Part shown: positions 35,435 to 44,045 of the stretch, in pieces
How the letters are laid out: every line of letters starts with the position of its first letter
Position numbering within the stretch: position 1 is the stretch's first letter
DNA from: Arcticibacterium sp964021845
GTDB lineage: Bacteria > Bacteroidota > Bacteroidia > Cytophagales > Spirosomataceae
DNA length: 64,000 bases
Direction of reading: 5' to 3'
Assembly (NCBI RefSeq): GCF_964021845.1
Contig: NZ_CAXHZC010000001.1
Location: forward strand, 434,001 to 498,000
Translations under genes and position numbers: made by a program
The notes under the pieces: model-generated
Seen by the model: the letters and a program-made list of their open reading frames with translations, nothing else
Databases searched by the model: none
What the model was told of the DNA's origin: nothing

Positions 35435-35491
35435 TGTCTAGTCCTGAATAAGCGATACACTTGTTTAGGTTTAAAAATCTAATTTATAGAA
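35435..35491. mobile_element. Solo end of an IS3-type element
   Basis: About 57 bases starting TGTCTAGTCCTGAATAAGCG are roughly 90% identical to the 3' end of the IS3 transposase remnant at 47667-47727, where the same stretch covers the last transposase codons and the terminal repeat. Here the matching codons are disrupted and no transposase precedes it, so this is a leftover end. Confidence 0.65.
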
Positions 35492-35495
35492 ACCG

Positions 35496-35572
35496 CTGTG
35501 CAAGGTCTTTTTGACCTTGTACTTGTGTTAGTCGGTCTTTTGACCGACCAATGGAGAATTTTCACCAAAAAG
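35496..35572. repeat. Two-hairpin repeat, copy A
   Basis: Contains GCAAGGTC-TTTTT-GACCTTGT (about 35500-35520) and the perfect GTCGGTC-TTTT-GACCGAC (35531-35548), ending AATGGAGAATTTT. It aligns with 37697-37767 in the same orientation. Compensating and decayed changes in the stems suggest an old dispersed palindromic repeat. Confidence 0.6.
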
Positions 35573-35662
35573 ATAGTGTTTTTTGTTAAAATTTGCATTC
35601 AAGACGATGATAAATTAAGGGCTAGAAAAAAAGCAATTACGAACTATTTGTTAATTACATAA

Positions 35663-35752
35663 ATGGATCATAGACAAACGAAGGGCGGCTATTTAATAAG
35701 AGAACAAGGTGCAGTGTATTTTAAGCTTGCATTTCTTGTCCAAAAAGTATGA
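35663..35752 (+). pseudogene. N-terminal remnant of a REP-associated (Y1/RAYT) transposase
   Basis: An ATG-led frame gives GGYLIREQGAVYF near its start and then stops at TGA (35750). This phrase is the usual N-terminus of Bacteroidota IS200-like/RAYT transposases (GGY, I-R-x-Q, hydrophobic Y-F, then VVxWVDVFTR). After it the sequence no longer matches, and the HUH and Tyr motifs are gone. It lies in the same zone as several REP-like palindromes. Confidence 0.5.
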
Positions 35753-35862
35753 TACGAGTTTATACTTTATTTTGTAGACTTGTATTTAAAACATGGTAAG
35801 CCGCCTGATAAGAAAAGAGTGGTTTGGTATATATCCACTTTGCAGCTTTTTTTGACAGTTAC

Positions 35863-36264
35863 ATGAAAAGAAAAATACTCTATTTAGCAATTCTCATCTT
35901 ACCCTTTCTGGGTATGATAATGCTCAATGAATACGTGAGATTAAACACCAAAGGAAGCGAGCACAAATTTCACGAAGTGCAAACCATAAATCCGACAAGT
36001 AGGATTAAAGAAAAGTGTAGCTGGGCTTGCTATTCAGATACCGGATTTTGTAAGACGCATCATGTAAAACTGGTGAAGAGTCATTTTGATAAGATTGACC
36101 CGGTATATTTTGGGATGATTGAGCAGCTTCAAGCCACTGGAAATTATGTACTAGGAAATCTCTTTTTCTTGGTTTTACTAATACCTGGGATGATATATTT
36201 CTTGCTGATTAAATCGATAAGCATGCAGTTTAAAATTAGGGCGATAAAAAAGCATAAGGCATGA
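35863..36264 (+). CDS. Small two-TM membrane protein with Cys-rich loop
   Basis: 133 aa from the ATG at 35863 (MKRKILYLAILIL); the frame extends upstream only to a TTG. One TM helix at about 4-22 and a second at about 98-120, with a periplasmic-side loop holding CSWACYSDTGFCKTHH (three Cys, two His), which may bind metal or form disulfides. No family recognised. Its stop overlaps the start of the next small membrane gene (ATGA), so the two form a coupled pair. Confidence 0.6.
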   Translation: MKRKILYLAILILPFLGMIMLNEYVRLNTKGSEHKFHEVQTINPTSRIKEKCSWACYSDTGFCKTHHVKLVKSHFDKIDPVYFGMIEQLQATGNYVLGNLFFLVLLIPGMIYFLLIKSISMQFKIRAIKKHKA

Positions 36265-36488
36265 TGAAAGATTTAGCGGTAAACTTTTTTGCGTACTGTG
36301 TAGATTTTGTGATAAACCTAGCCAACATACTTGGCCTATCTTATTACGAAATCAACATGCTGCTTTTTTGTGTAATATATCCTCTTCTTTTGTTTGGATT
36401 AATGGTGATTTATATGATTCAGAAGATTAGGTTAAGGCGTGTAGAAGGGGGTAGTTTAGAGAAAATAAACTCATTGGGAAATGGGTAG
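36261..36488 (+). CDS. Small membrane protein, partner of the upstream two-TM protein
   Basis: 75 aa. Two hydrophobic segments (about 8-26 and 33-55, the latter MLLFCVIYPLLLFGLMVIYM), then a basic end (QKIRLRRVEGG). No family recognised. It overlaps the previous gene by 4 bases, so translation is coupled and the two products may form one membrane complex. Confidence 0.6.
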   Translation: MMKDLAVNFFAYCVDFVINLANILGLSYYEINMLLFCVIYPLLLFGLMVIYMIQKIRLRRVEGGSLEKINSLGNG

Positions 36489-36533
36489 AACTTATCCTAT
36501 CGGTCAGAGACCTATTGGCAATATTACGAGGTT

Positions 36534-36562
36534 CTGCCTGCCTGTTCGACAGACAGGAAGAC
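36534..36562. repeat. REP-like palindrome, copy 1 (inverted)
   Basis: CCTGCCTGT-TCG-ACAGACAGG (36537-36557, one mismatch). In reverse orientation it matches copies 2 and 3, including the flank AAGTCTTCCTGTCTG. It lies just before the lipoprotein gene at 36583. Confidence 0.65.
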
Positions 36563-36582
36563 TTAGGATATAAGATTTTATC

Positions 36583-36996
36583 ATGAAAAAAGCATTAATT
36601 GTACTGATTTTATTGACTTCATGTTCGGATAATTATGACTCGAATGAGCCGCCACCGGAAGAAATAGTTTTTATTAATAATGCGTATAAATATAATTGTG
36701 GGAAGTCTAAAATTAATTTAACCGAGGATGAGATTATTAGATTTAACGAATTATGTCAGGAATATGAAAAAATATTTCTGTTTAATGTTAACAGAAATTT
36801 ATGGATAGTTGATGTTTTTTTCAGGAAAGAGAATTCGAGTGATATAGGGCATATGAATAAGATCTTAATGTTTAATAAGTATAATGGGCTATTATTTCGG
36901 GATAATCTTTTCACATACCGGAATGATAGTTTGGCTAAATTTATTTTAGAAAAACTGGATATTAAATGTCTGAATGAAATTGAAGCAGATGTATAA
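36583..36996 (+). CDS. Small lipoprotein of unknown function
   Basis: 137 aa. Signal sequence with lipobox LLTSC (Cys at about 14). The mature part is polar with two further Cys (YNCGKSKINL, KCLNEIEADV) and no recognised domain. It is bracketed by REP-like palindromes 1 and 2, in a zone of repeat debris, and looks like accessory DNA. Confidence 0.55.
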   Translation: MKKALIVLILLTSCSDNYDSNEPPPEEIVFINNAYKYNCGKSKINLTEDEIIRFNELCQEYEKIFLFNVNRNLWIVDVFFRKENSSDIGHMNKILMFNKYNGLLFRDNLFTYRNDSLAKFILEKLDIKCLNEIEADV

Positions 36997-37012
36997 TTTA
37001 CTTTTTTCATAC

Positions 37013-37042
37013 AAAGTCTTCCTGTCTGCCGATAGGCAGGCT
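37013..37042. repeat. REP-like palindrome, copy 2
   Basis: CCTGTCTGCCGATAGGCAGG at 37021-37040 with the flank CAAAGTCTT, the same flank as copy 3. Between a plus-strand lipoprotein gene and a minus-strand gene end. Confidence 0.65.
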
Positions 37043-37136
37043 GCTAAGCTATGCTCTTTTTCCCTCAACAAAGTCCGCTTTGGCGATATTTTTTTTTGGG
37101 ATGAAATAAATGAATGGTAAATATTCAGGCCGGAGG

Positions 37137-37190
37137 CCTTTATTCACCACACCGAAGTTGCAAACTTCGGAGAGCGTGCCTCGAATAGCG
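37137..37190. repeat. Palindromic repeat with CCGAAGTT core, copy A
   Basis: Contains the perfect inverted repeat CCGAAGTT-GCA-AACTTCGG preceded by CACCACA. The same CCACACCGAAGTT block occurs at 63041. Minus-strand transcripts from 37251 would run into it. Confidence 0.45.
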
Positions 37191-37250
37191 GATTTCTCTC
37201 TCCCCCTTGCAGAGTCTCAATTTATTGGACTCTGCTGAGTGAAAAGCTAA

Positions 37251-37649
37251 TTACTCACAAATTCCTGCCGAGGAGCATAACCATTTTAATGAATCAGGGC
37301 GGACTCTGTCAAATTTTTCAAAGTCAAATTTTGAAATCAACATTTTCGCGTTCTCTGGGTTTTCAGGGTCATAAATGACTGGCAATAATTTACCTTTTAG
37401 CATTTCTTGATTTTTAAAAACTTGATACACCGAGTAGTTCGTTCCAGAATAAAAATGGCCATCCACCTCATATTCAAATTTGAAGCTTGTAGAACCCTTA
37501 AAAAGTTTAGAAGCCGAAAAACGGCCATATCCAACTTGTCCATTTTCTTTAAGACATATTTCCCCATTCCTAGTTAAAATATTAGCCAGAAAAACTAATA
37601 CCATAAAGAACAGCAAATGAGGAATATATTTTCGGTACTTTTTTTTCAT
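37251..37649 (-). CDS. Single-TM protein, DUF3592-like
   Basis: 132 aa from the ATG at 37649; the frame extends to a TTG. One TM helix at about 9-25 (IPHLLFFMVLVFLANIL), then a soluble domain with FKFEYEVDGHFYSGTNYSV, VIYDPENPENAKML, which resembles the Y-x-V-x-G and V-x-Y-x-P-x-x-P phrases of DUF3592 membrane-associated domains. No neighbours in operon. It lies between REP-like copies 2 and 3. Confidence 0.5.
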   Translation of the reverse strand: MKKKYRKYIPHLLFFMVLVFLANILTRNGEICLKENGQVGYGRFSASKLFKGSTSFKFEYEVDGHFYSGTNYSVYQVFKNQEMLKGKLLPVIYDPENPENAKMLISKFDFEKFDRVRPDSLKWLCSSAGICE

Positions 37650-37660
37650 TTTCAACTGTG

Positions 37661-37690
37661 CAAAGTCTTCCTGTCTGCCGACAGGCAGGC
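37661..37690. repeat. REP-like palindrome, copy 3
   Basis: CCTGTCTGCCGACAGGCAGG (37670-37689), a near-perfect palindrome, with the same CAAAGTCTT flank as copy 2. Followed at once by two-hairpin repeat copy B. Confidence 0.65.
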
Positions 37691-37696
37691 TGAAAG

Positions 37697-37767
37697 GCTG
37701 TGCGATGGTCTTTTAGACCTCGCATGAATGTTGGTCGGTCTTTTTAAACGACAAATGGAGAATTCTT
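37697..37767. repeat. Two-hairpin repeat, copy B
   Basis: Aligns with 35496-35572 in the same orientation: GATGGTC-TTTTA-GACCTCGC, then GGTCGGTC-TTTTTAA-ACGAC, ending AATGGAGAATTCT. The second stem has decayed on its right side. Confidence 0.6.
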
Positions 37768-37834
37768 TAATCAATCGAATATTGTTTTTTTCGAAGCCGT
37801 GTCTCTTGAAAAGGACACGGATTCGAAACTTCTA

Positions 37835-39097
37835 TCACTCCCCAGCCTCAGCATGCAAAAGCTGCAACCCAGTAGAAGACCTTGCTTTAAAGCCTTCCCA
37901 AGTCGCGTCGTTTGAGTTTGGTTTTAGGTCTAGGTATTTGGCATTATCTTTTTGCTTTAGCTTGGCATCTAAAAACGCTGTTACAAAATGCTGATTGATA
38001 TTGTTAATGCGTCTTTCGTCCCATGATGGTTCTGCATATCTGTAGTACTCGTCAAATGGTAATCCTGCTGCCAAGGCCTCTGCAGGTGGTGGGTTTGGGG
38101 CTACATTATGTCTGGCATTATCGTACGTAAGCATGTAACGTTCCACATTAGTAGCACCTTCATAAATGGCTTTGGTGCCTTTTTCGTATCCAGATACATC
38201 GTCTTGGCTTCCTGCCACAAAGAAGGTTGGTATCTTTAAACCTTTCAGTCCTTCGGCATCCCAAATACCTCTGGCCATTCCCCATGGGGCAAAAGCCACT
38301 ATCGCTTTAATTCTGCTGTCAAAAGCTGCTTCGTATTTTTCGTTTCCAGTAGTTAAAACATCAATGGCCTTACTGCCACCTGTCATACTACCAAAAAACT
38401 TGGCTAAGCCCTGCGAGTAACCTGCACCGGCTACATTTAAAGAGCCATAACCTCCCATAGAGTAGCCTATGATACCAATGTTTTCCGTGTCCATTACTTT
38501 GCTCGTAAAAGGAAGTTTTGTCATTTCGTTTACCACAAAATGTATGTCTTGTGCTCTGTTTAGTAAAGTGCTGTGAAAAGCATTAGCATCTCTAAAAGTA
38601 GATTCCTTATGGTCTATGGCAGCTACTATATAACCTTTAGAAGCTAAGTTTTCCGTCAAATAAGTCATTAAGAAGCGTGAGCCCACATAACCATGCGACA
38701 CCACAATTAACGGATATTTGCTTTCAGAGCTTTTCAATTTGGCATCTCTACTAGCTCTTCCTTTAAACTGGAAAGGAATCAAAGGGCGTTTCTCGTCATT
38801 GGCCGTTCCCATAACCTCGTCGTAAAATATTACTGGGTTTTCGTCTGCTATTTCGGCAGGATACCACATTTCCACTTTCAAGTCTCTGTCATAAAAGGCG
38901 TCTATGCCATCTTTGGAGTTTAAAATGTCTACTTGATTTTTGTGTATAAATTCCAAGGTTTTTACACCCACTTTATGAGGGCCTCTTTGTGCTAGTTCGG
39001 GGGCATCAGGCAGAGCATCACCATAAATAAATTCGTTTTGAGCGGTAAGGCAAAATGAGCTGAATAGTAAAACTAAACTCAGGTAAGTTTTCTTCAT
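37835..39097 (-). CDS. Secreted alpha/beta hydrolase, PAF-acetylhydrolase/dienelactone-hydrolase type
   Basis: 420 aa from the ATG at 39097 (MKKTYLSLVLLFSSF), which gives a clean signal peptide ending in LTAQ; the longer frame does not. The hydrolase fold shows the oxyanion strand PLIVVSHGYVGSR, nucleophile elbow GYSMGGYGSLN, an Asp strand (IPTFFVAGSQDD) and a His (YDNARHNVAP). Substrate unknown; an ester or short lipid. Single gene. Confidence 0.75.
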   Translation of the reverse strand: MKKTYLSLVLLFSSFCLTAQNEFIYGDALPDAPELAQRGPHKVGVKTLEFIHKNQVDILNSKDGIDAFYDRDLKVEMWYPAEIADENPVIFYDEVMGTANDEKRPLIPFQFKGRASRDAKLKSSESKYPLIVVSHGYVGSRFLMTYLTENLASKGYIVAAIDHKESTFRDANAFHSTLLNRAQDIHFVVNEMTKLPFTSKVMDTENIGIIGYSMGGYGSLNVAGAGYSQGLAKFFGSMTGGSKAIDVLTTGNEKYEAAFDSRIKAIVAFAPWGMARGIWDAEGLKGLKIPTFFVAGSQDDVSGYEKGTKAIYEGATNVERYMLTYDNARHNVAPNPPPAEALAAGLPFDEYYRYAEPSWDERRINNINQHFVTAFLDAKLKQKDNAKYLDLKPNSNDATWEGFKARSSTGLQLLHAEAGE

Positions 39098-39258
39098 TAT
39101 TAAATTAGGGTATTGATGAAAGTTCGTTTCTCTCAAAGTTGCGAAAAAGCAGAGTTGAATAATAGCTTTTTCCATTATTTTACGGTGTGTAAAAAAAGTT
39201 TCAAAGGTTTCTGTTTTGTCTCATGGAAATTCTCCTTTAAATTTCCTTAGTTTTGAAT

Positions 39259-40506
39259 ATGTTCAAAGAAACCCTCATCACCAACGACGCCATAGTTTTA
39301 GGCCTCTTGATTTGCCTACTTTATTTTGTTTTTGACCGAAACAAAAACGGTGGCAAGCCATGGCAATCTTTCTTTAAGTTCTTTCCACCCATACTTTTAT
39401 GTTACTTTTTGCCAGGGGCTTTAAATTCTTTGGGAATTATTTCAGGGGAGGAATCACAAGTTTATCCCGTGGTTAGTAGGTATCTATTGCCACCATGTTT
39501 ATTACTTTTTACGCTGAGCTTAGATATTCAAATGCTTAAAAAACTAGGTATTAAAGCCGTCTTAGTGTTTTTGGCAGGAACGGCAGGTGTGGTGATAGGT
39601 GGACCCATAGCTGTTTTGATAGTGAAAGCCATAAGTCCTGAGACATTTTCCGGGGTTAATTCTGAAACATGGAGAGGTTTATCAACTGTGGCAGGAAGCT
39701 GGATAGGAGGCGGAGCAAACCAAACAGCTCTTAAAGAAGTATTTCAGCCTAGCGGAGTTTTATTTTCTCAGTCTGTGGCAGTTGATATTTTGGTGGCAGA
39801 AACGTGGTTGGCCGTATTGCTTTTGGGCGTAGCCAATAAAGCCAAGATGAATAAATTCTTTGGTTCAAATTCCGATTTGATTGATGAAATCAAGGATAAA
39901 CTGGAAGCAGAATCTTTAAAGAAAACTAAGATTCCGGCCTATGAAGATTATATAAAAATATTAGCCGTAGGCTTTGGAGGGACTGCTATAGCCTATTTCT
40001 GTGCCGATTTAATTACGCCATTTATCAGTGAAAACTACCCTAGTTTGGCCAAGTTTAGTCTTACCTCTAGTTTTTTCTGGGTGGTGGTTATTGTTACGCT
40101 AATTGGTATTGCTCTTTCACAAACTAAAATCAGAGAGATTGAGCATGTGGGTGCTACTAAGCTTGCCACGGTATTCTTATACATTCTTATTGCTTCCATT
40201 GGTATGCAAATGAGTTTGGTAGCCATTGCAGACAACCCGATGCTGTTTTTGGTTGGCTTTATATGGATAATTATTCACGCTGCTTTTATTGTTATTGCCG
40301 GTAAATTATTGAAGGTACCTTACTTCTTTGTGGCTGTGGGTTCGCAGGCAAATGTGGGTGGAGCGGCGTCTGCATCTGTGGTGGCAGCGGCTTTTCATCC
40401 TTCCTTAATTTCTGTGGGTGTTATTTTGTCTGTTTTGGGCTATGCCTTAGGTACTTATGCTGGATATCTCACCACACAATTAATTCGCTTAGCTTCAGGT
40501 CAATAG
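39259..40506 (+). CDS. DUF819 family membrane protein
   Basis: 415 aa from the ATG at 39259; the open frame begins with a TTG two codons earlier. About ten hydrophobic helices and the DUF819 patches WQSFFKFFPPILLCYFLPG, STVAGSWIGGGANQTALKE, and VGSQANVGGAASASVVAAAF. The last two are repeated-type Gly/Asn motifs of a transporter-like fold. Function unknown, possibly transport. A TAGTTTTG (39248-39255) directly before the ATG matches the -7 box, so the message could be nearly leaderless, though it may be chance. Confidence 0.85.
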   Translation: MFKETLITNDAIVLGLLICLLYFVFDRNKNGGKPWQSFFKFFPPILLCYFLPGALNSLGIISGEESQVYPVVSRYLLPPCLLLFTLSLDIQMLKKLGIKAVLVFLAGTAGVVIGGPIAVLIVKAISPETFSGVNSETWRGLSTVAGSWIGGGANQTALKEVFQPSGVLFSQSVAVDILVAETWLAVLLLGVANKAKMNKFFGSNSDLIDEIKDKLEAESLKKTKIPAYEDYIKILAVGFGGTAIAYFCADLITPFISENYPSLAKFSLTSSFFWVVVIVTLIGIALSQTKIREIEHVGATKLATVFLYILIASIGMQMSLVAIADNPMLFLVGFIWIIIHAAFIVIAGKLLKVPYFFVAVGSQANVGGAASASVVAAAFHPSLISVGVILSVLGYALGTYAGYLTTQLIRLASGQ

Positions 40507-40553
40507 TGGCTTAGTTTTTGCTTATTTTTAAGTACTAACTGATTGCTTACTTA

Positions 40554-42026
40554 ATGCGGCTAACCGCTAAACTACTTCTCTATTTAATGATTGCGTGTGC
40601 CTTCTCGGCTCATGCTCAGGTAGATAGTGCTAAGTTTGTGAATAAGTTTAACTATGGTTTTGAGCTCGGCGGATACTTCAGTTCCAACAATAAAATTCCA
40701 TTTTGGCAAAAAAGCAACAAATTTGGTTCCGTGCCACAAAACGGAAATTCTCTTTATTTTCGTCAGGTATTGATGTCAAAAAAAGATACCACTAAGCGTT
40801 TTTTCTCAGCGGACTATTGTATTGACCTTGTAACTATTGTGGGCGAAAAGCCATTGATAATCCTGCCAGAGGCTTTTGTAGGTTTAAATTTTGGAGCTTT
40901 AAGGCTTTCAGGAGGGCGTATAAAAAGCATACATGGTTTGGTAGATACTACCTTGAGCAGTGGCTCTGTCACTTGGTCTGGTAATTCATTGCCTTTGCCA
41001 GAAGTTCGCCTTTCTATTCCAGAATATAAAAGACTCTTTGCCAACTGGCTCTCCTTTAAAGGGCATTACTCACATGGTTGGTTTGGTGAACAAACGTATG
41101 TAAAAGGTTATTTTTTGCATCAAAAATCACTCTATGGAAGAATAGGGACTCCAAACGCAAAAATGCATTTTTATGGAGGTTTACTTCACAGCGTATCTTG
41201 GGGTGGTACACCAAAATATGATGCAGAAAGCTTTGAAAAACTAACAGATGGTAAGTTCCCTGCCGATTGGTTTACCTATGGGCAGGTGGTGGTTCCTTAT
41301 GAAGCTGTGGTAGATACTACTCTGGGTTACGGAGGTTTTGAAACCGAAAACAGATTTGGAAATCATGTAAGTCAAATAGACCTGGGAATGGATTTTTCTG
41401 TAAAAAACGGAAAAATCATGCTTTATAAAAACAACATTATAGAAACAGGACGAACGCTTGGTAGTCTATCAAATTTAGATGATGGCCTGTATGGCTTCAG
41501 TTTCCATAACTATAAGGAAAAGGCCGTTTTTAAGAAGGTAGTTTTTGAGTACCTATTTTCAATGAACCAAGGAAGTTACAATGCTTTGATAGCTCGTTTA
41601 CTTAATAAACCTTATAAGGATTATGGAAATAATGGCTTCTATTTTAACCATCAGCAGTATTTAGATGGCTGGTCTTATGAAAAAGAAACTATTGGTTCGC
41701 CGTTTTTTGTGCCTGATGATGAATTGAAGCTGGAGAGCTCTAAAGGGATTTTTACTTTCAGTAACTCTAACAGATTAAAGGTGTTTTATTTAGCTACGCA
41801 AATGCAGCTTAACTCTATAGGGATAGTGGCCAAAGGCTCTTATAGCCAAAATTTTGGGTCAATATGGTTTCCCGTAGAACCTTTAAATCAACTAAATACT
41901 AGTTTTGAGTTTAAGGTGCCTATGAAGGCAAAAAACTCATTTATCAAAGTCGATATCGGTATTGACCATGGTGAACTTATCAAAGATAATTACGGGATAA
42001 ACTTTGCTTATCAAAGATTTTGGTAG
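40554..42026 (+). CDS. Outer-membrane barrel related to capsule assembly protein Wzi
   Basis: 490 aa. Signal peptide 1-21 (FSAHAQ). Many amphipathic strands with aromatic ends, including GGRIKSIHG, RLSIPEYKRLFANWLSFKG, YGRIGTPNAKMHFYGGLLH and the last strand INFAYQRFW ending in an aromatic residue. This matches Wzi-family barrels that anchor or export surface polysaccharide. No capsule genes adjoin it. It follows DUF819 by 47 bases. Confidence 0.65.
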   Translation: MRLTAKLLLYLMIACAFSAHAQVDSAKFVNKFNYGFELGGYFSSNNKIPFWQKSNKFGSVPQNGNSLYFRQVLMSKKDTTKRFFSADYCIDLVTIVGEKPLIILPEAFVGLNFGALRLSGGRIKSIHGLVDTTLSSGSVTWSGNSLPLPEVRLSIPEYKRLFANWLSFKGHYSHGWFGEQTYVKGYFLHQKSLYGRIGTPNAKMHFYGGLLHSVSWGGTPKYDAESFEKLTDGKFPADWFTYGQVVVPYEAVVDTTLGYGGFETENRFGNHVSQIDLGMDFSVKNGKIMLYKNNIIETGRTLGSLSNLDDGLYGFSFHNYKEKAVFKKVVFEYLFSMNQGSYNALIARLLNKPYKDYGNNGFYFNHQQYLDGWSYEKETIGSPFFVPDDELKLESSKGIFTFSNSNRLKVFYLATQMQLNSIGIVAKGSYSQNFGSIWFPVEPLNQLNTSFEFKVPMKAKNSFIKVDIGIDHGELIKDNYGINFAYQRFW

Positions 42027-42130
42027 TTATATAGGCTTGCTGATATCAAAAGGCAATCGTCTTGTATTCATTTCAAATAGAATTGTGTAAAGATTTTCGG
42101 CATAGCTCATATTTTCAGGGCAATTTGTGG

Positions 42131-42138
42131 TACTTTTG
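42131..42138 (+). promoter_or_regulatory. Candidate -7 box for lepA
   Basis: TACTTTTG fits TAnnTTTG and lies 30 bases before the lepA GTG, giving a short 5' UTR. Confidence 0.5.
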
Positions 42139-42168
42139 CAGTTTGATTTAACCTCATAATTTTTCTTA

Positions 42169-43956
42169 GTGAAGCAAATAAGAAACTTCTGTATTATAGC
42201 CCATATTGACCATGGGAAAAGCACTTTGGCCGATAGGCTTTTAGAGTTTACGGGTACGGTTACCAATAGACAAATGCAGGCTCAGGTATTAGACGACATG
42301 GACCTGGAAAGAGAGCGTGGCATTACTATTAAGAGTCATGCCATTCAAATGGATTATGAGCTTAATGGAGAAAAATATGTACTAAACCTTATTGACACAC
42401 CTGGTCATGTAGATTTTAGTTACGAGGTTTCTAGGTCTATTGCGGCCTGTGAGGGTGCTCTACTGATAGTAGATGCAGCACAGGGAATAGAGGCTCAAAC
42501 CATTTCTAACCTTTTCTTGGCTTTAGAGCATGACTTGGAGATTATCCCAGTAATTAATAAGATTGATTTGCCAGGGGCAATGATTGAAGAGGTCAAAGAC
42601 CAAGTGGTAGACCTGATTGGTATAGATAGAGATAAAATTGTTTTATCTTCTGCCAAGGAAGGTATAGGTATCACAGATATCTTAGAGGCTATTGTTAGTC
42701 GTGTGCCGCATCCAGTGGGTGACCCAGATGCACCCCTTCAAGGTTTAATATTTGACTCTGTTTTTAACTCTTACAGAGGTATAGAGGTTATTTTCCGTGT
42801 TAAAAATGGCTCCATCAAAAAAGGAGACAGAGTGCGTTTTATGGCTTCTGGGAAAGAATATGAGGCTCAAGAAATAGGTAGTTTAAGGTTAAAACAACAA
42901 CCGAGAGATGAAATAAAATGCGGCGACGTAGGTTATCTTATTTCAGGTATTAAAGTGGCCAAAGAGGTTAAAGTAGGTGACACCATTACTTTGGTTAGTA
43001 AACCTTCCAAAGAGGCCATTCAAGGTTTTGAAGAGGTGAAACCAATGGTATTTGCCGGTATTTATCCTGTAGATACTACAGATTTTGAAGAGCTTCGCGA
43101 TTGTATGGATAAGCTACAACTGAACGATGCTTCTTTAGTTTGGGAACCAGAAACATCTGCCGCACTTGGTTTTGGTTTTAGATGTGGTTTCTTGGGAATG
43201 CTACACATGGAGATAGTTCAAGAGCGTTTAGAGCGTGAGTTTGACATGACGGTTATTACTACGGTGCCTTCGGTTAAGTTTCATGTTACTAATAATAAGG
43301 GAGAAAGAGTTACGGTGTCGGCACCTTCAGAAATGCCAGATACGAACCTTATAAAGAGTTTAGAAGAGCCGTTTATTAATGCACAGATAATTACGGCTTC
43401 TGATTATGTAGGGCCTATTATTAGCCTTTGTATGGATAAGCGTGGTATAATAAAAAACCAGGTTTATTTGACTTCAAATAGGGTAGAGCTGACATTTGAA
43501 ATGCCACTAGCAGAGGTTGTTTTTGATTTCTTTGATAAATTGAAATCAATTTCTAGAGGTTATGCTTCTTTAGATTACAGTTTATCTGGTTATAAGGAAT
43601 CTCATTTGGTAAAACTGGATATCCTATTAAATGGTGAGCCTGTAGATGCTCTTTCGGCCATTGTTCACAGAGATAAGGCCTATGACTGGGGTAAGAAACT
43701 TTGTGAGAAATTGAAAGAATTATTACCACGTCAGCAGTTTGAAATTGCTATTCAGGCGGCTATTGGTGCCAAAATTATTGCAAGAGAGTCTGTTAGGGCT
43801 ATGCGAAAAGATGTAACGGCAAAATGTTATGGTGGTGATATTTCGCGTAAGCGTAAGCTTCTGGAGAAACAGAAGAAAGGTAAGAAAAGAATGCGTCAGA
43901 TAGGCTCTGTGGAGGTTCCACAAGAAGCGTTTATGGCGGTGTTGAAAATAAATTAG
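42169..43956 (+). CDS. lepA: Elongation factor 4
   Basis: 595 aa, GTG start (no ATG in frame at the N-terminus of the family). GTPase motifs: G1 AHIDHGKSTL (11-20), G2 RGITIKSHA, G3 DTPGHVDF, G4 NKIDLPGA. The LepA-specific C-terminal domain ends MRQIGSVEVPQEAFMAVLKI. It binds ribosomes and back-translocates or aids biogenesis under stress. Well conserved and intact. Confidence 0.97.
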   Translation: MKQIRNFCIIAHIDHGKSTLADRLLEFTGTVTNRQMQAQVLDDMDLERERGITIKSHAIQMDYELNGEKYVLNLIDTPGHVDFSYEVSRSIAACEGALLIVDAAQGIEAQTISNLFLALEHDLEIIPVINKIDLPGAMIEEVKDQVVDLIGIDRDKIVLSSAKEGIGITDILEAIVSRVPHPVGDPDAPLQGLIFDSVFNSYRGIEVIFRVKNGSIKKGDRVRFMASGKEYEAQEIGSLRLKQQPRDEIKCGDVGYLISGIKVAKEVKVGDTITLVSKPSKEAIQGFEEVKPMVFAGIYPVDTTDFEELRDCMDKLQLNDASLVWEPETSAALGFGFRCGFLGMLHMEIVQERLEREFDMTVITTVPSVKFHVTNNKGERVTVSAPSEMPDTNLIKSLEEPFINAQIITASDYVGPIISLCMDKRGIIKNQVYLTSNRVELTFEMPLAEVVFDFFDKLKSISRGYASLDYSLSGYKESHLVKLDILLNGEPVDALSAIVHRDKAYDWGKKLCEKLKELLPRQQFEIAIQAAIGAKIIARESVRAMRKDVTAKCYGGDISRKRKLLEKQKKGKKRMRQIGSVEVPQEAFMAVLKIN

Positions 43957-43998
43957 GCTTTTTTATGAGGCAAATTGCCAGTTTATTGGCTGATGTCT

Positions 43999-44006
43999 TA
44001 ATTTTG
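43999..44006 (+). promoter_or_regulatory. Candidate -7 box for pdhC
   Basis: TAATTTTG fits TAnnTTTG, with a TTG about 21 bases upstream (43975-43977) as possible -33 element, 40 bases before the ATG. Confidence 0.4.
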
Positions 44007-44045
44007 AAGCATTGTTGAAGAATTTAAAGAAACTACAATAGAAAT

